This document shows positions 27,501 to 35,006 of a stretch of 61,443 nucleotides of DNA, in pieces. A model generated the notes under the pieces. The model was given only the letters and a program-made list of their open reading frames with translations. It was not told the DNA's origin and did no database searches. The stretch comes from a virus. Position numbers and translations under genes: made by a program. Position 1 is the stretch's first letter, and the number at the start of each line of letters is the position of its first letter. The stretch is taken from the IMG/VR virus record IMGVR_UViG_3300043399_000848, positions 1 to 61,443 of that record, one strand, 5' to 3'.

Positions 27501-30500
27501 GCGTTCCCTGGTCAACAACCTTTCGACCCTGGTCGAGGCTCCCGGCAGCGGCAACGAGCGCAACAACCTGCGCAAGATCGTCAACCGCGCCCTGGCCTTG
27601 CTGCGCCAGCGGGGGATACAATTGAACGCCGCCGATCTTCAGGCGGTCCTCTGGTACTACGAGAAGAACCTCTATGGAAAAGTCGGCAACATCTCGGAAA
27701 GCGCAAAGCCGTGGGACTACGCCTCAGCAGCGCGATGGGGAGTTGGCCGGGAGCTTGGACTCGTTGATGTCAAGCCTTCAGGTCGAGCAAGACCGGTTCG
27801 AGAGGGAGAATCAGGACAGCCGGACCTGGAACGACCCGGAAGCGTTCGCGAAGGCGGTGCGGTCAATGCTCCGCAGTCAGAGCAGCCCCTCAGCCCAGGA
27901 CCATTCACCCGCGCCCGAAGCCTGACCCAGCGCCAGGCGGGGGACGCCGGCCCGGCTGACGTCGTGGCCAGTGAGCCCCCGGCCGAACCGCGGGTCGTGC
28001 TGAGCGAGAAGCGCACCCCTCTCGGGTTCTACTCCGCCCTGGCTGCCGGCGTTGGTCAGATCAAGACCAATGCTGCCCCTGCTCAGGGGTGGAAGGACGC
28101 CATCAAGGGCTTGGTGAACAAGGGCCAGGTCAAGCAGGACGAGGTCGAGTGGTCGGGCGTCAACGATTGGCTCGACCTCCAGCAGGGCAAGGTCACGCGC
28201 GAGGAGGTGGCCGAGTACCTGAAGCAGGGTGGTGTGCAGGTTGAGGAGACGGTGTTAGGGGGCGCCGGTGGCTGGTCTGTAGTTGATCAGGCTACCGGCG
28301 GCGACCAATTTGTTGAGGCTTTTGCCACAGAGCAAGAGGCCGAGGCGCGAGCGCAAGAGCTTGGCGCCCGCGAATACGCGGCAATTCCAAGCGGGAACAC
28401 GCCGACGGCCGAAACCAAATACGCCAAATACACCCTCCCCGGCGGCACCAACTACCGCGAGGTGCTGCTGACGTTGCCGTTCAGGGGTCCAAATTTTGGG
28501 GATTGGGCCGCCGCACGCGGCATTCAACTGCAGGCCCTGTCTGCGAGCGAGGCAGATAGGCTTGGGGATGAGTTTGACGCGCAGGCGGAAAGGGGCATGT
28601 ACCGCTCCAAGCACTGGGACCCACCCAACGTCCTCGCCCACATCCGCGTCAACGACCGCACCGATGCCGATGGCAAGCGCGTGCTGTTCGTCGAGGAGCT
28701 TCAGTCTGACTGGGGGCAGGAGGGGAAGAAGAAGGGCTTCATTGGCGGCAAGGTGAAGGGCTACCAAGTCCAGTTCAACGGTCGCCCGGTCATGACCTAC
28801 GAGACGCGCCAGGAAGCCGACGCCCACGTCGAGCGCGCGAAGGGGTTCGACAAAGAAGCCCCCGTCTCCGTGGTCGAAGTGGAAACAACCCGGCACTCCG
28901 TCAACGAAAGGGCGGAAGGCAAAGTGCTCAACGCCCCCTTCGTCACCAAAACCGAAGGCTGGCTCAACCTCGCCCTCAAGCGCGTGATGATCATGGCCGC
29001 AGAGGGCGGCTACGACCGCGTGGCTTTCACCACGGGTGCGCAAAACGCGGAGCGATTCTCGCTCGACAAAACGCTGCGCGAGATTGCTTACGAGCCAACC
29101 GAAGATGGCAAGTACGAAATCACGGCGACCGATCTTGAAGGTACAGAGGTCATCAGCGAAGACGAAGTCCGCCTTGACCGGATTGAAGAGCTGGTCGGCA
29201 AGGAGATCGCGGAGAAGATTGCTCGCGACGAGGGCGAGCGCGATGACGACGGGTATCGCGAATGGCGCTACCTGCGAGGCGACAACCTCAAGGTCGAAGC
29301 CAAGGGCATGCGCGCCTTCTACGACACCATCGTGCCCACGGCGCTGAAGAAGCTGCTGCCGAAGGTGGGTGGGGGGCAGATGGCGGCAGTGAACATCATC
29401 GATGCCGCTCGTGAGCCCGAGATGGTGGGCGTCGATGAGGACGGCGACGCGATCTACGACGACGGCATTGGGGACTCGCTGCAGCAACCCGGCTTTGACG
29501 TCACCCCCGCCATGCGCGAGAAGGTGTCCGAGGGCCTGCCGCTGTTCAGCGAGAAGCGCAACATCCCCGACCTGAACGCGGCCCAGGAGCAGGCGCTGCG
29601 CAACGTGGGTGGTGTGGTCGTCGAGCAGACCGTCGGCGAGCGCGCGGCTGAGTTCAAGAACGCTTTCGCTCGCAACTGGATCGGGGGCATCTTCGACCAG
29701 TTCAACGAGCTGCGCAGCCTGGGCCCCAAGGCTTACATGCTGGCACGCATGTCCAAGGGTTCGGAAGGCACGCTCGAAGCGACCATGCTCTACGGCAAGC
29801 CGTTCCTCACCGCCGACGGTGTCGCAGACGTCAAGCTCGGTGGCGAAGGCTTCGCCAAGGTGCTGGGCAAGCTCGAAGGCGAGCACGACCGGTTCCTGTG
29901 GTGGGTCGCGGCACAGCGCGCAGACCAGCTCAAGGCGCAGGGCCTGGAGAACCTGTTCACCGACAAGGACATCAGCGCACTCAAGTCGCTGAACCAGGGC
30001 AATACCGCCCGCGGGACGGCTCGCGGCCGCCTGTACGCAGAGGCCCTGCGGGACATGAACGACTTCAACGACGCGATCCTCAAGATCGCCGAGCAGTCGG
30101 GGCTGGTCGACCCTGAGGCCAGGGCGCTGTTCAAGAACAACCCCTACGTCCCGTTCTACCGGGTCATGGAGGGCGATGGTGTTTCGGGCCCGACGTTCAG
30201 CTCCGGACTGACCAACCAATACGCGTGGAAGAAGCTCAAGGGGGGCTCGCAGAAGCTGAACAACGACCTGCTGGCCAACGTCCTGATGAACTGGTCCCAT
30301 CTTCTCTCGGCCTCCGCCAAGAACCGCGCCCTGACCGAGTCGCTGAAGGCGGGCGTTGCCGCGGGCGTGGCGCAGAAGGTCCCCTCCGGGACCAAGGAGT
30401 CCGTGCGCGTGCGGGTCAACGGCAAGGAAGAGCACTACCTGGTCAGCGACCCCGGCGTGATGTCGGCGATCTCTGCGATCGAGTACCGCACCCCTGGATT

Positions 30501-32043
30501 CTTCCGGCCGTTCAGCACGATGAAGCGGTGGCTGTCTGTGGGCGTGACCGCGAACCCGGCCTACAAGGTGAAGAACCTGATCCGGGACTCGGTCGCAGCG
30601 CCAGCGGTGTCGGATCTCAGCGGGAACGTGATCGGCAACGTCGCACAAGGTATCCGCCAGGGGGCCGAGGACTCGCAGACGTTCGCCTCGATGCTGGCCG
30701 GCGGCGGCGTTATCCGATTCGGCTCGATGCTCGACGGCGGCAACGCAGACCGCACTCGGACTTTGGTTCGAAAGGAAGGCGGGGTCCTGCTGGACGAGGC
30801 CGGTTGGAAGAAGGTGTCCAACTGGATGGGTGACCTCTGGGATGCGTACAACACCGTCGGCGACAAGTTCGAGAACGCCAACCGTGTGGCCCTGTACGAG
30901 CAGCTGAAGGCCAAGGGCTACAGCGACCTGGAAGCCAATTTCCTCGCGCGAGACCTGATGGACTTTTCCATGTCCGGTCGCTGGCCGCTGATCCGCTTCC
31001 TGGTCGAGACGGTGCCCTTCCTCAACGCGCGACTGCAGGGCCTGTTCAAGCTCGGCCGCGGCGCCAAGGAGAACCCGCGCAAGTTCGGCGCGGTGGTCGG
31101 GGCCGTGGCCCTGGCCAGCATCGCCCTGCTGGCCGCGTACGAGGACGACGAGGACTGGAAGCGTCGGGAAGACTGGGACCGAGACACGAACTGGTGGTTC
31201 AAGATCGGCGACATGTCCTTCCGCATCCCGAAGCCTTTCGAGGTTGGCGCGATCGGGACCATCGCCGAGCGCGGATGGGAGATGGCGTTCAACAAGGAGA
31301 TGGACATGAAGAGGTTCGGGCAGTCCCTGTCCCGGATGATCTTCTCCACCTTCGCGATGGACCCAACCCCGCAGATCGTGAAGCCAATCCTCGACGTGTA
31401 CATGAACAAGGGCGCGTTCACCAACCGCCCGATCGAGTCGATGACGATGGCCCGCCAGAGGCCCGAGGATAGGTACGACGAGAACACCAGCTACGCCGCC
31501 CGGTTCCTCGGACAGATGGGCATTCCCAGCCCTCTCGGCCTGGCCAGGGCGGAGTACACGAAACTGTCCCCGGTGCAGATCGACTACCTCATCCGGGGCT
31601 ACTTCGCCTGGCTGGGCACGGCCGCGACCACGGTCCTGGACTTCGGCATTCGCCCGATGATGGACGCTGGGGACCGTCCGGATCGGACCCTCAAGGACAC
31701 GTTCTTCGTTGGCAACTTTGTCGAGACGCTGCCCGCTGGCGGAAGCCGGTACGTCACGCAGTTGTACGAGCAGTCGAGGGAAATCGAGCAGGCTTACGCC
31801 AGCTATCGGGACGCTCTCAAGGAGAACGACCGAGCGCGGGCGCGCGAGCTGAGCGAGGACTACGCCGAAGAGTTCCGGGCCCGGCCGAGGGTCAACAAGG
31901 CCACGAAGGAGATCGCCGAGATCCGGCGGCAGATCAACATGATCGAGTCGTCGAAGTCCATCACCGGCGAGACGAAGCGGGTCCGGATCGACAACCTGCG
32001 GCAGAAGATGGCGCGCATCGCGGAGCGGGCCACCGCACCGTAA
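21559..32043 (+). CDS. Giant polyvalent virion protein: zincin, ART-like modules, LPD38
   Basis: This is a 3494-aa protein, probably packaged and injected. N-terminal NFFDQFD motifs (about 3-20) are followed by Gly/Ala-rich membrane-active sequence (50-370) and Gln/Ala coiled coils (430-760). A zinc metallopeptidase has HELLH at 900-904 and a later FTADLLGN. An ADP-ribosyltransferase-like module (1073-1200) comes next, then a HDAFGH/TRGQN module (about 1330-1560) and a helical module with GPKIGNFFANLSG (about 1600-2060). A second ART-like polyvalent module has EELQSDWGQ (about 2150-2660). An LPD38-type region (about 2670-3350) contains one hydrophobic span near 3175. SEKR or SAKR linkers recur at module borders. 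Polyvalent proteins modify host targets early after entry. Domain names come from remembered patterns. Confidence 0.85.
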   Translation: MANFFDQFDKPAKGNFFDQFDGPEKKEGAFERAARIARDEDGGVLPAVGSLIASALPEGGDKRTAGGFFKDTAVDLTRGVVGLGQSAVGLGNLARGVIGTVAFGGLVSPGALGKDLEDLGYSGEQTQKFLSGLYTQDRQEADRNVEEAKGFFNTLGALAVNPSSLVGQVVQSVPQTVAAGAAGGAIVRALLPGATQAAAAAGLVGDDAANFISNYVSKRALAAAAGSEGALTAGSIAESGREAGQEFSTYAPAAVVGGVGTGLIGAASGAIGRRLGIGDIEADIAMRGAGVVPTAGAGSRLKQIGKDALKEGVLEEAPQSFQEQLATQYAQGRPFDLEEAASAAAQGLASGAVMGGAGALVRPRAPAQVPAAPADQDAALTGQAGRLTAATDAYLRGGLQSSDPTDVLSSVVSAPTPNGDIGAAITAADQAAGPSIEEMMRQKRQAAADRVAQELGYPTIDVNAPADGGLIADIQARSQAAVSAAQAELGLPPATAPVVQQDFAARRESAARAAQGELGIELPTAPPVVGDQLTPTQKQELVRQQMQAPARAPDLVTQVQQQVQTQPATTGEDVARVRTEVEEQALQRWQAEYDQQTAAQAEKQGVEAAKAATETQARMRESQDETALAELDRIAQGERQRAVDSLVRAYGERTQFSSAATVLQTNQQLTRLGQQPLTKSERDRVVTLLDSARTFTSPAQEQVQVIPDRGADNAALEQQIPEKKDNLPRPANIGGQPASSYSVSQLTDLIANTSIPAITRRGAQVELLARQQEQAAPAPAAPALPAAVTPAGPTIVPSAKRTPEQGLQVAAAKRSEKTGQQVTFTVADVATLPTMAKAGGGLSKQAHTIINNVSRVFGKKLVVFDSDDAGAADGFVIDDDPDTIYLNRKSEVPHLVVFGHELLHSLRRDNKDAYESIVKSIKMAEGVDISETPGIRGDIEEFTADLLGNRFRETEFWVGTFRDIIASKGQAEGKKVVTRLAATATRAINGLMKALGRAPGFNTDKMVANLGDVKTALRGALSNYANQRYDAAVALERERLSGPARGETVPVAESGGEVVTSARRGEKPGQLDGLVGYHFSNQARQTLSTGFYGTGLRGSDRDEIQSYPDKRVGKRLSFYFDKGTGVRPESGVGGVAHRVALDNIYDSDSDPLKLKRGANKRAFEAAVLDAGFDGYMTRLEGTQPGQVVVLGDRTYKPEVLGPRSRINDSEPAVAQAAQEPQWKNVATGPTREGLQDRMARMESSGSWSGYDMQIVEAGRGFYALQTRPKVVPSEKRGESGRPEQAGDRAGRYSIGSLAPLEGAPNVAGASGPDPRLVAVAEEYARETGIPLRRQGSYVQVDEDRARRIAAAYDAMPHAPLDPAVREAYDNLARQTLAQYRALERAGYQFYLVDETNDPYGGNPWNAMRDLRANQRMGVFATEAGFGTSDFDPEGNPLLADTGLEWSYGSPDGPKKRVLFNDLFRAVHDAFGHGLEGAGFRAQGEENAWQAHVRLFTGSAVGAITSETRGQNSWLNYGPYGEQNRNARVEDTVFADQKTGLMPEWTWTEGRAEDEIRESAKRGPQKIEVGKTILQSEPLTPEQWASVREIGLKRMTPEERAEVEAAERRVSVNTETADKKSVEYVSIAKAALDSMPVPQLSTVPILSGRAPLRVIPTGKVGKDGKRKTRVFDVARALRNRFLKRAGDINTEQGQEAIARAMAHEALYALSQDGHAVGWYDRKVVEAIANAAIAHPRILTDRESNFMFRVVLAVTSNGQAVRDNFSFGNSILKTWFETNRLPEQFDGGGARSPAMKLAFAKVNRLVQEHGWEKTEQILRQLRQVGQIEKEFDLKISGENKKTLVPVAVGMGGPKIGNFFANLSGFFDNPTMDLWFMRTVGRMAGSNLATKPSLVKFLDDLSKLLPETGEVNGIDVKDIREEIAAYKALEPDEQTDPELTIQYLQKTEQYARKQYQIFSTGTGKVYENGKTRTFDDKSPLNLNARSLVNNLSTLVEAPGSGNERNNLRKIVNRALALLRQRGIQLNAADLQAVLWYYEKNLYGKVGNISESAKPWDYASAARWGVGRELGLVDVKPSGRARPVREGESGQPDLERPGSVREGGAVNAPQSEQPLSPGPFTRARSLTQRQAGDAGPADVVASEPPAEPRVVLSEKRTPLGFYSALAAGVGQIKTNAAPAQGWKDAIKGLVNKGQVKQDEVEWSGVNDWLDLQQGKVTREEVAEYLKQGGVQVEETVLGGAGGWSVVDQATGGDQFVEAFATEQEAEARAQELGAREYAAIPSGNTPTAETKYAKYTLPGGTNYREVLLTLPFRGPNFGDWAAARGIQLQALSASEADRLGDEFDAQAERGMYRSKHWDPPNVLAHIRVNDRTDADGKRVLFVEELQSDWGQEGKKKGFIGGKVKGYQVQFNGRPVMTYETRQEADAHVERAKGFDKEAPVSVVEVETTRHSVNERAEGKVLNAPFVTKTEGWLNLALKRVMIMAAEGGYDRVAFTTGAQNAERFSLDKTLREIAYEPTEDGKYEITATDLEGTEVISEDEVRLDRIEELVGKEIAEKIARDEGERDDDGYREWRYLRGDNLKVEAKGMRAFYDTIVPTALKKLLPKVGGGQMAAVNIIDAAREPEMVGVDEDGDAIYDDGIGDSLQQPGFDVTPAMREKVSEGLPLFSEKRNIPDLNAAQEQALRNVGGVVVEQTVGERAAEFKNAFARNWIGGIFDQFNELRSLGPKAYMLARMSKGSEGTLEATMLYGKPFLTADGVADVKLGGEGFAKVLGKLEGEHDRFLWWVAAQRADQLKAQGLENLFTDKDISALKSLNQGNTARGTARGRLYAEALRDMNDFNDAILKIAEQSGLVDPEARALFKNNPYVPFYRVMEGDGVSGPTFSSGLTNQYAWKKLKGGSQKLNNDLLANVLMNWSHLLSASAKNRALTESLKAGVAAGVAQKVPSGTKESVRVRVNGKEEHYLVSDPGVMSAISAIEYRTPGFFRPFSTMKRWLSVGVTANPAYKVKNLIRDSVAAPAVSDLSGNVIGNVAQGIRQGAEDSQTFASMLAGGGVIRFGSMLDGGNADRTRTLVRKEGGVLLDEAGWKKVSNWMGDLWDAYNTVGDKFENANRVALYEQLKAKGYSDLEANFLARDLMDFSMSGRWPLIRFLVETVPFLNARLQGLFKLGRGAKENPRKFGAVVGAVALASIALLAAYEDDEDWKRREDWDRDTNWWFKIGDMSFRIPKPFEVGAIGTIAERGWEMAFNKEMDMKRFGQSLSRMIFSTFAMDPTPQIVKPILDVYMNKGAFTNRPIESMTMARQRPEDRYDENTSYAARFLGQMGIPSPLGLARAEYTKLSPVQIDYLIRGYFAWLGTAATTVLDFGIRPMMDAGDRPDRTLKDTFFVGNFVETLPAGGSRYVTQLYEQSREIEQAYASYRDALKENDRARARELSEDYAEEFRARPRVNKATKEIAEIRRQINMIESSKSITGETKRVRIDNLRQKMARIAERATAP
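25394..25579 (+). CDS. Possible nested small gene in +1 frame of the giant gene
   Basis: This is a 61-aa frame starting at GTG 25394, with AGAGG five bases upstream; GTG 25388 is an alternative. The product is charged and helical at first (EALRRLKARRMLQ) and then Pro/Gly/Lys-rich. In the same stretch the giant protein's own frame reads as low-complexity Gly/Arg/Glu sequence just after an SEKR linker. That suggests the +1 frame may be the conserved one. Overprinting or a relict separate gene are both possible. Confidence 0.35.
   Translation: MDDPNKPETEQDGIRSEALRRLKARRMLQGRQVPTPGSSPWPKNTPEKRGSRSGAKAPTSK
27674..27925 (+). CDS. Possible second nested small gene in +1 frame of the giant gene
   Basis: This is an 83-aa frame from ATG 27674, with GAGAAG seven bases upstream. 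The product contains a plausible amphipathic section, SLQVEQDRFERENQD then NDPEAFAKAVRSML, that looks like a genuine protein. The giant frame over the same bases is Arg/Pro/Gly/Glu-rich and featureless, and lies just before the next VLSEKR linker. It uses the same +1 offset as the nested frame at 25394. Confidence 0.4.
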   Translation: MEKSATSRKAQSRGTTPQQRDGELAGSLDSLMSSLQVEQDRFERENQDSRTWNDPEAFAKAVRSMLRSQSSPSAQDHSPAPEA

Positions 32044-32334
32044 CCGTGCCGCGGTTACCGTGCGCCGCCAGCGTTCCGAACTGCAGGCAACGGCCCGGCA
32101 GTGCCGGCATTCTGGAACCATGCTGGCACACAACCAACGGAAAAACGTGTGTCAGTGTGCAACGTCATGCAAACCTAAGTGCATGATTCTCCGATAGAAA
32201 TTCCCCCGTCTGAGGGGGCCTTGGTGCCGGCTGAGGGACCCGTACACCGGCCTGAAGCCCGCATGTTTGCTTGACCCCTTGTGGCCCGGTCACAGTTCTG
32301 GCACAGTACACGCTCCACCACCAAGGAGCAGTAG
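32044..32334. other. Non-coding region before integrase; candidate attP
   Basis: This is a 291-base gap, the largest in the genome, directly upstream of the integrase. It contains direct repeats ACCGTGC (32043, 32057) and CTGGCACA (32123-32130, 32298-32305). Inverted repeats are CATGCA/TGCATG (32166-32171, 32180-32185) and CCCCC/GGGGG (32203-32207, 32214-32218). A hairpin TAACCG/CGGTTA (32041-32057) overlaps the giant-gene stop. Such repeats beside an integrase gene suit arm- and core-type attachment sites, but the core cannot be fixed without host DNA. No clear tRNA or ORF is seen. Confidence 0.45.
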
Positions 32335-33351
32335 ATGGCCACCTTCGATCAGCGCCCGAACGGGAAGTGGCGGGCCCAGATCCGCCGGACCGGCTTCGCG
32401 GCGAAGGCAAAGACCTTCCGCACCAAGGCCGAGGCCGAGAAGTGGGCCAGGTCCCTGGAGACCCAGCTCGACAAGGGGTTCGAGATCGACGTCTCGGAGA
32501 TGCGCAAGACCAGGGTCTGCGACATCCTGAACCAGTTCCTGGAGAAGAAGGTCCCCTACCGCAAGGGCGGCAAGTGGGAGACCGTGCGGATCAACATGAT
32601 GCTGCGCGAGCCCTTCGCATCCCAGCGTCTGGACCAGCATCTATCGAACGCTATCTCCGGCTGGATAGACGATCGGATGAAGGTCTGCTCCGCGGCCACC
32701 GTCAACCGCGACCTGAACCTGCTCTCGTCTGTGTTCACGTTCGCGATCCGCGAGATGCGGATCCCGCTGCCGGTCAACCCGGTCCACAACGTCAAGCGGC
32801 CCAAGGTCGACGACAAGAGCCGGGGCAAGATCTGGTCCGAGGCAGACCTGGAGAAACTGCGCGCGGCAGCGGCCGCCGAGCGTCACCGCGAGGGGACGAC
32901 CTACGACTACGTCGTGCCCGCGGTAGAGCTCGCGCTGGCCACGGCCATGCGGCTGGGCGAGGTCTGCTCTCTGACCGTGGGCAACGTCCACCTGGACGAG
33001 CGCTACGCGTACCTGGCCGAGACCAAGAACGGAGACAGCCGCGAGGTGCCCCTGCCCACGCGTGCGCTCAAGGTGCTGGAGCCGCTGATCCAGGCCGCGA
33101 AGGACGCGGGCCGCGAGGATCTGTTCCCCGTGGGGAAGGACGTCCTCGGGCTACGATTCCGCCAGCTGCGCGCCAAGGCGGGGCTGGGCGACCTGCGGTT
33201 CCACGACACCCGGCACACCGCTGCGACTCGCGCGAGCAAGGTCCTGCACAACGTGCTGGAACTCGCGGCCTTCACCGGCCACCGCAGCCTGAAGTCCCTC
33301 CAGCGGTACTACCACGCCGACGCCAGCGAGCTGGCCCGCAGGCTCGGGTAG
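32335..33351 (+). CDS. int: Tyrosine integrase
   Basis: This is a 338-aa site-specific recombinase for integration of the phage into the host chromosome. An N-terminal AP2-like arm-binding part (residues 1-50) is followed by a SAM-like core-binding domain (about 60-165) and the catalytic domain (170-330). Catalytic residues are R206 (TAMRLGE), H290-x-x-R293 (HDTRH), H316 (TGHR) and nucleophile Y325 (RYYH); all are present, so the enzyme looks active. AAGGAG six bases before the ATG is a strong ribosome site. It is convergent with an excisionase-like gene. Confidence 0.95.
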   Translation: MATFDQRPNGKWRAQIRRTGFAAKAKTFRTKAEAEKWARSLETQLDKGFEIDVSEMRKTRVCDILNQFLEKKVPYRKGGKWETVRINMMLREPFASQRLDQHLSNAISGWIDDRMKVCSAATVNRDLNLLSSVFTFAIREMRIPLPVNPVHNVKRPKVDDKSRGKIWSEADLEKLRAAAAAERHREGTTYDYVVPAVELALATAMRLGEVCSLTVGNVHLDERYAYLAETKNGDSREVPLPTRALKVLEPLIQAAKDAGREDLFPVGKDVLGLRFRQLRAKAGLGDLRFHDTRHTAATRASKVLHNVLELAAFTGHRSLKSLQRYYHADASELARRLG

Positions 33352-33377
33352 GCCCAGCTGCTCGCGGAAGTAGGGGC

Positions 33378-33578
33378 TCACTGGGGTCCCTCGGTCAGCA
33401 CCTTGATCGAGTCCGCGATCGAGCGGGAGGTCTCCTCCCACGAGTCCGAGTCGTAGAACTTGCAGTGCAGGTCGACCTGGACCACGCCTTCGTCGACCGC
33501 CGTGGCGGTGTAAACGATCTCGTTGTCCATCTCGGTGTCGTACCCGCAGATCTTGTTGACTTCGCTCTTGATGGTCAT
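33378..33578 (-). CDS. Small acidic protein, last gene of the leftward arm
   Basis: This is a 66-aa protein starting at ATG 33578 with AAGG seven bases upstream; a longer frame would run into the neighbouring HTH gene. It is acidic and beta-rich (EIVYTATAVDEGVVQVDLHC). The start overlaps the stop of the excisionase-like gene. It may be a regulator partner; no family is recognised. Confidence 0.65.
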   Translation of the reverse strand: MTIKSEVNKICGYDTEMDNEIVYTATAVDEGVVQVDLHCKFYDSDSWEETSRSIADSIKVLTEGPQ

Positions 33579-33760
33579 CGCTGCACCTTGTCTTCCATCC
33601 ACCTCTCGACGTCGATCCGACGCCACAGCACCCGGCGGCTGCCGGGGATCTTCATCCGCGGGGGTAGAACGTGCGGCCGGCGGCTGACGTCTGCCTTGAC
33701 GGTGTTCACGGACATCCGCAGGAATTCAGCGAGTTCCTTGACGGTCAGAATGGGGGGCAT
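33575..33760 (-). CDS. Excisionase / AlpA-like MerR-type HTH protein
   Basis: This is a 61-aa winged helix-turn-helix protein of the AlpA/excisionase type. It has LTVKELAEFLRMSVNTVKADV as helix-turn-helix (about 5-25), then RRVLWRRIDVERWME as the wing and C-terminal helix. Its position opposite the integrase, at the end of the early leftward transcript, fits a recombination directionality factor. Direction of control is inferred. Confidence 0.75.
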   Translation of the reverse strand: MPPILTVKELAEFLRMSVNTVKADVSRRPHVLPPRMKIPGSRRVLWRRIDVERWMEDKVQR

Positions 33761-34055
33761 TGTCTTTCCTCCAACGAAGAACTGTTCGTTTGCTCACGTT
33801 CAAGAAGGACGAGACAGACAACGCGTCCCATCCAGTCCTCATCATGTCCAGGGCCTTGATCTTGGTGGCCTCTCTCTGCCTGGCTCGGACCCACTGCACA
33901 GCTCGATCGTGTGCTCGTCCTTGCCTGTTGATCGAGACCCACACCTCGATCGGTACCTCGATCGTGGTATAGCGGACCCCGTCACTGCGCTCGTACCTTC
34001 TGCGTACGAAACCGTCCTTTGACGACCTTGTCTGCAGGCACTTCGAATCCTTCAC
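33726..34055 (-). CDS. DNA-binding protein with helix-turn-helix
   Basis: This is a 109-aa basic protein with a GTG start and AGAGG seven bases upstream. Near the C-terminus, DALSVSSFLNVSKRTVLRWRK is a clear helix-turn-helix of the Homeodomain-like kind. The N-terminal half contains a beta segment and a basic helix (DRAVQWVRARQRE). It overlaps the excisionase-like gene by 35 bases. It is probably a transcriptional regulator; the target is unknown. Confidence 0.65.
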   Translation of the reverse strand: MKDSKCLQTRSSKDGFVRRRYERSDGVRYTTIEVPIEVWVSINRQGRAHDRAVQWVRARQREATKIKALDMMRTGWDALSVSSFLNVSKRTVLRWRKDNAPHSDRQGTR

Positions 34056-34435
34056 TCGACAACCTCTTCCCAGTCTTTCAGCTTCTCCGCGGCCCGGTCC
34101 CAGGTCTTATGCACCCTGGACATGTCGAACACGTCCACGGGTGCCGAGGCCACCGCGAGCTGAGCGAAGCTCCACTTCGAAATCTCGCACGCCGTCCGGG
34201 GCCTGACCCTGGTCAAGGCCAGCTCGCGGTTGTAGTGGTCGATGCTCTTCTGCGTGGGCACGAACAGCATGTCGTTGCCGAGGACGGTCACCTTCTTTCC
34301 CGCGGGGGCGATGTAATCGTTCTCGACCAAGTAGTCGACGGCTTCGATCATCCGCTCCCGGCCCATCCTCAAGCCCCAGCAGTCGATCGTCTGCAGGCAC
34401 AGAGGGTCCTTGCTGAGGACGAACTCGACGATCAG
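34052..34435 (-). CDS. Conserved phage protein, winged-helix-like, start uncertain
   Basis: This is a frame of about 127 aa if read from CTG 34435, which overlaps the upstream TGA as CTGA. No ATG, GTG or TTG lies between there and a shadow region, and the first internal ATG is at 34366. The sequence EKLIVEFVLSKDPLCLQ then MIEAVDYLVENDYIA suggests a helical or winged-helix fold. No function is recognised. An ATG at 34684 in the same frame would duplicate the preceding gene and is rejected. Confidence 0.55.
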   Translation of the reverse strand: MIVEFVLSKDPLCLQTIDCWGLRMGRERMIEAVDYLVENDYIAPAGKKVTVLGNDMLFVPTQKSIDHYNRELALTRVRPRTACEISKWSFAQLAVASAPVDVFDMSRVHKTWDRAAEKLKDWEEVVE

Positions 34436-34677
34436 CTTTTCCCAGTCTGTGTGCTTTGCCTGTCTCTTTCCTCCTCGATGAGACCCAGCGCGAGCTCCCT
34501 CTTCTCCCTCCGGTACCTCGCAGCCAAAGCCTTCATCTGCTTCTGGGTCTCGTAGTGCCTGCCGGACTCGTCGGAAAGCCAACCGCGGAGGCTTCTGATC
34601 TCGTTCCTCTGAAAGAGGATGACGCCCAGGAGGGCGGCCACGACGGCGGCCGCCAGGAGGTAGAGAATGATTTCCAT
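34432..34677 (-). CDS. Single-pass membrane protein with coiled-coil tail (i-spanin-like shape)
   Basis: This is an 81-aa protein. An N-terminal transmembrane segment (about 2-22) is followed by a charged helix rich in Arg, Glu and Lys. It overlaps the upstream gene's stop (ATGA). Shape resembles small phage membrane-anchored coiled coils; location in the early arm argues against a lysis role. Confidence 0.65.
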   Translation of the reverse strand: MEIILYLLAAAVVAALLGVILFQRNEIRSLRGWLSDESGRHYETQKQMKALAARYRREKRELALGLIEEERDRQSTQTGKS

Positions 34678-35006
34678 CAGACACGTCCAGCCAACCGAAT
34701 TGACGCGGCGTGAAGCCGCTCTTGAAACCAGCGCCGAATGGCGTACTGGCGGAGGATGCTGATCGAAGTGTAGATCCACCCCATCCAGAAGTTCTGGACC
34801 AGGGTGATCTCCGCCTCGATCAGCGGGAGGATCAGAAGGTTCGCGATGAAGTTCACCGAGAACCCCAGGACGATGTTCGCCCACGCCTCGATGATAGCGG
34901 CCCGGGGGTCCTTCCCTCCGTGGTAGGTACTCCATGTGAACCACGCGACGAAGATGAACGAGGCCGTCCCGAGCACGGTGAGCAGAGTCACGGCAGGTGC
35001 CTCCAT
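34677..35006 (-). CDS. DUF7220-like phage membrane protein
   Basis: This is a 109-aa protein with three hydrophobic segments. Its second half has the pattern of the DUF7220 family: ANIVLGFSVNFIANLLILP, then GWIYTSISILRQYAIRRWF. Such proteins are widespread in phages and of unknown function. The ATG at 35006 is chosen because the frame before it is Arg/Pro/Gly shadow. It overlaps the next small membrane gene by 19 bases. Confidence 0.7.
   Translation of the reverse strand: MEAPAVTLLTVLGTASFIFVAWFTWSTYHGGKDPRAAIIEAWANIVLGFSVNFIANLLILPLIEAEITLVQNFWMGWIYTSISILRQYAIRRWFQERLHAASIRLAGRV

Noticed and set aside
34036-34060. tRNA T-loop-like TTCGAATCC
   Set aside because: Flanking bases do not form a T-arm or acceptor stem and the sequence encodes the start of an HTH protein.
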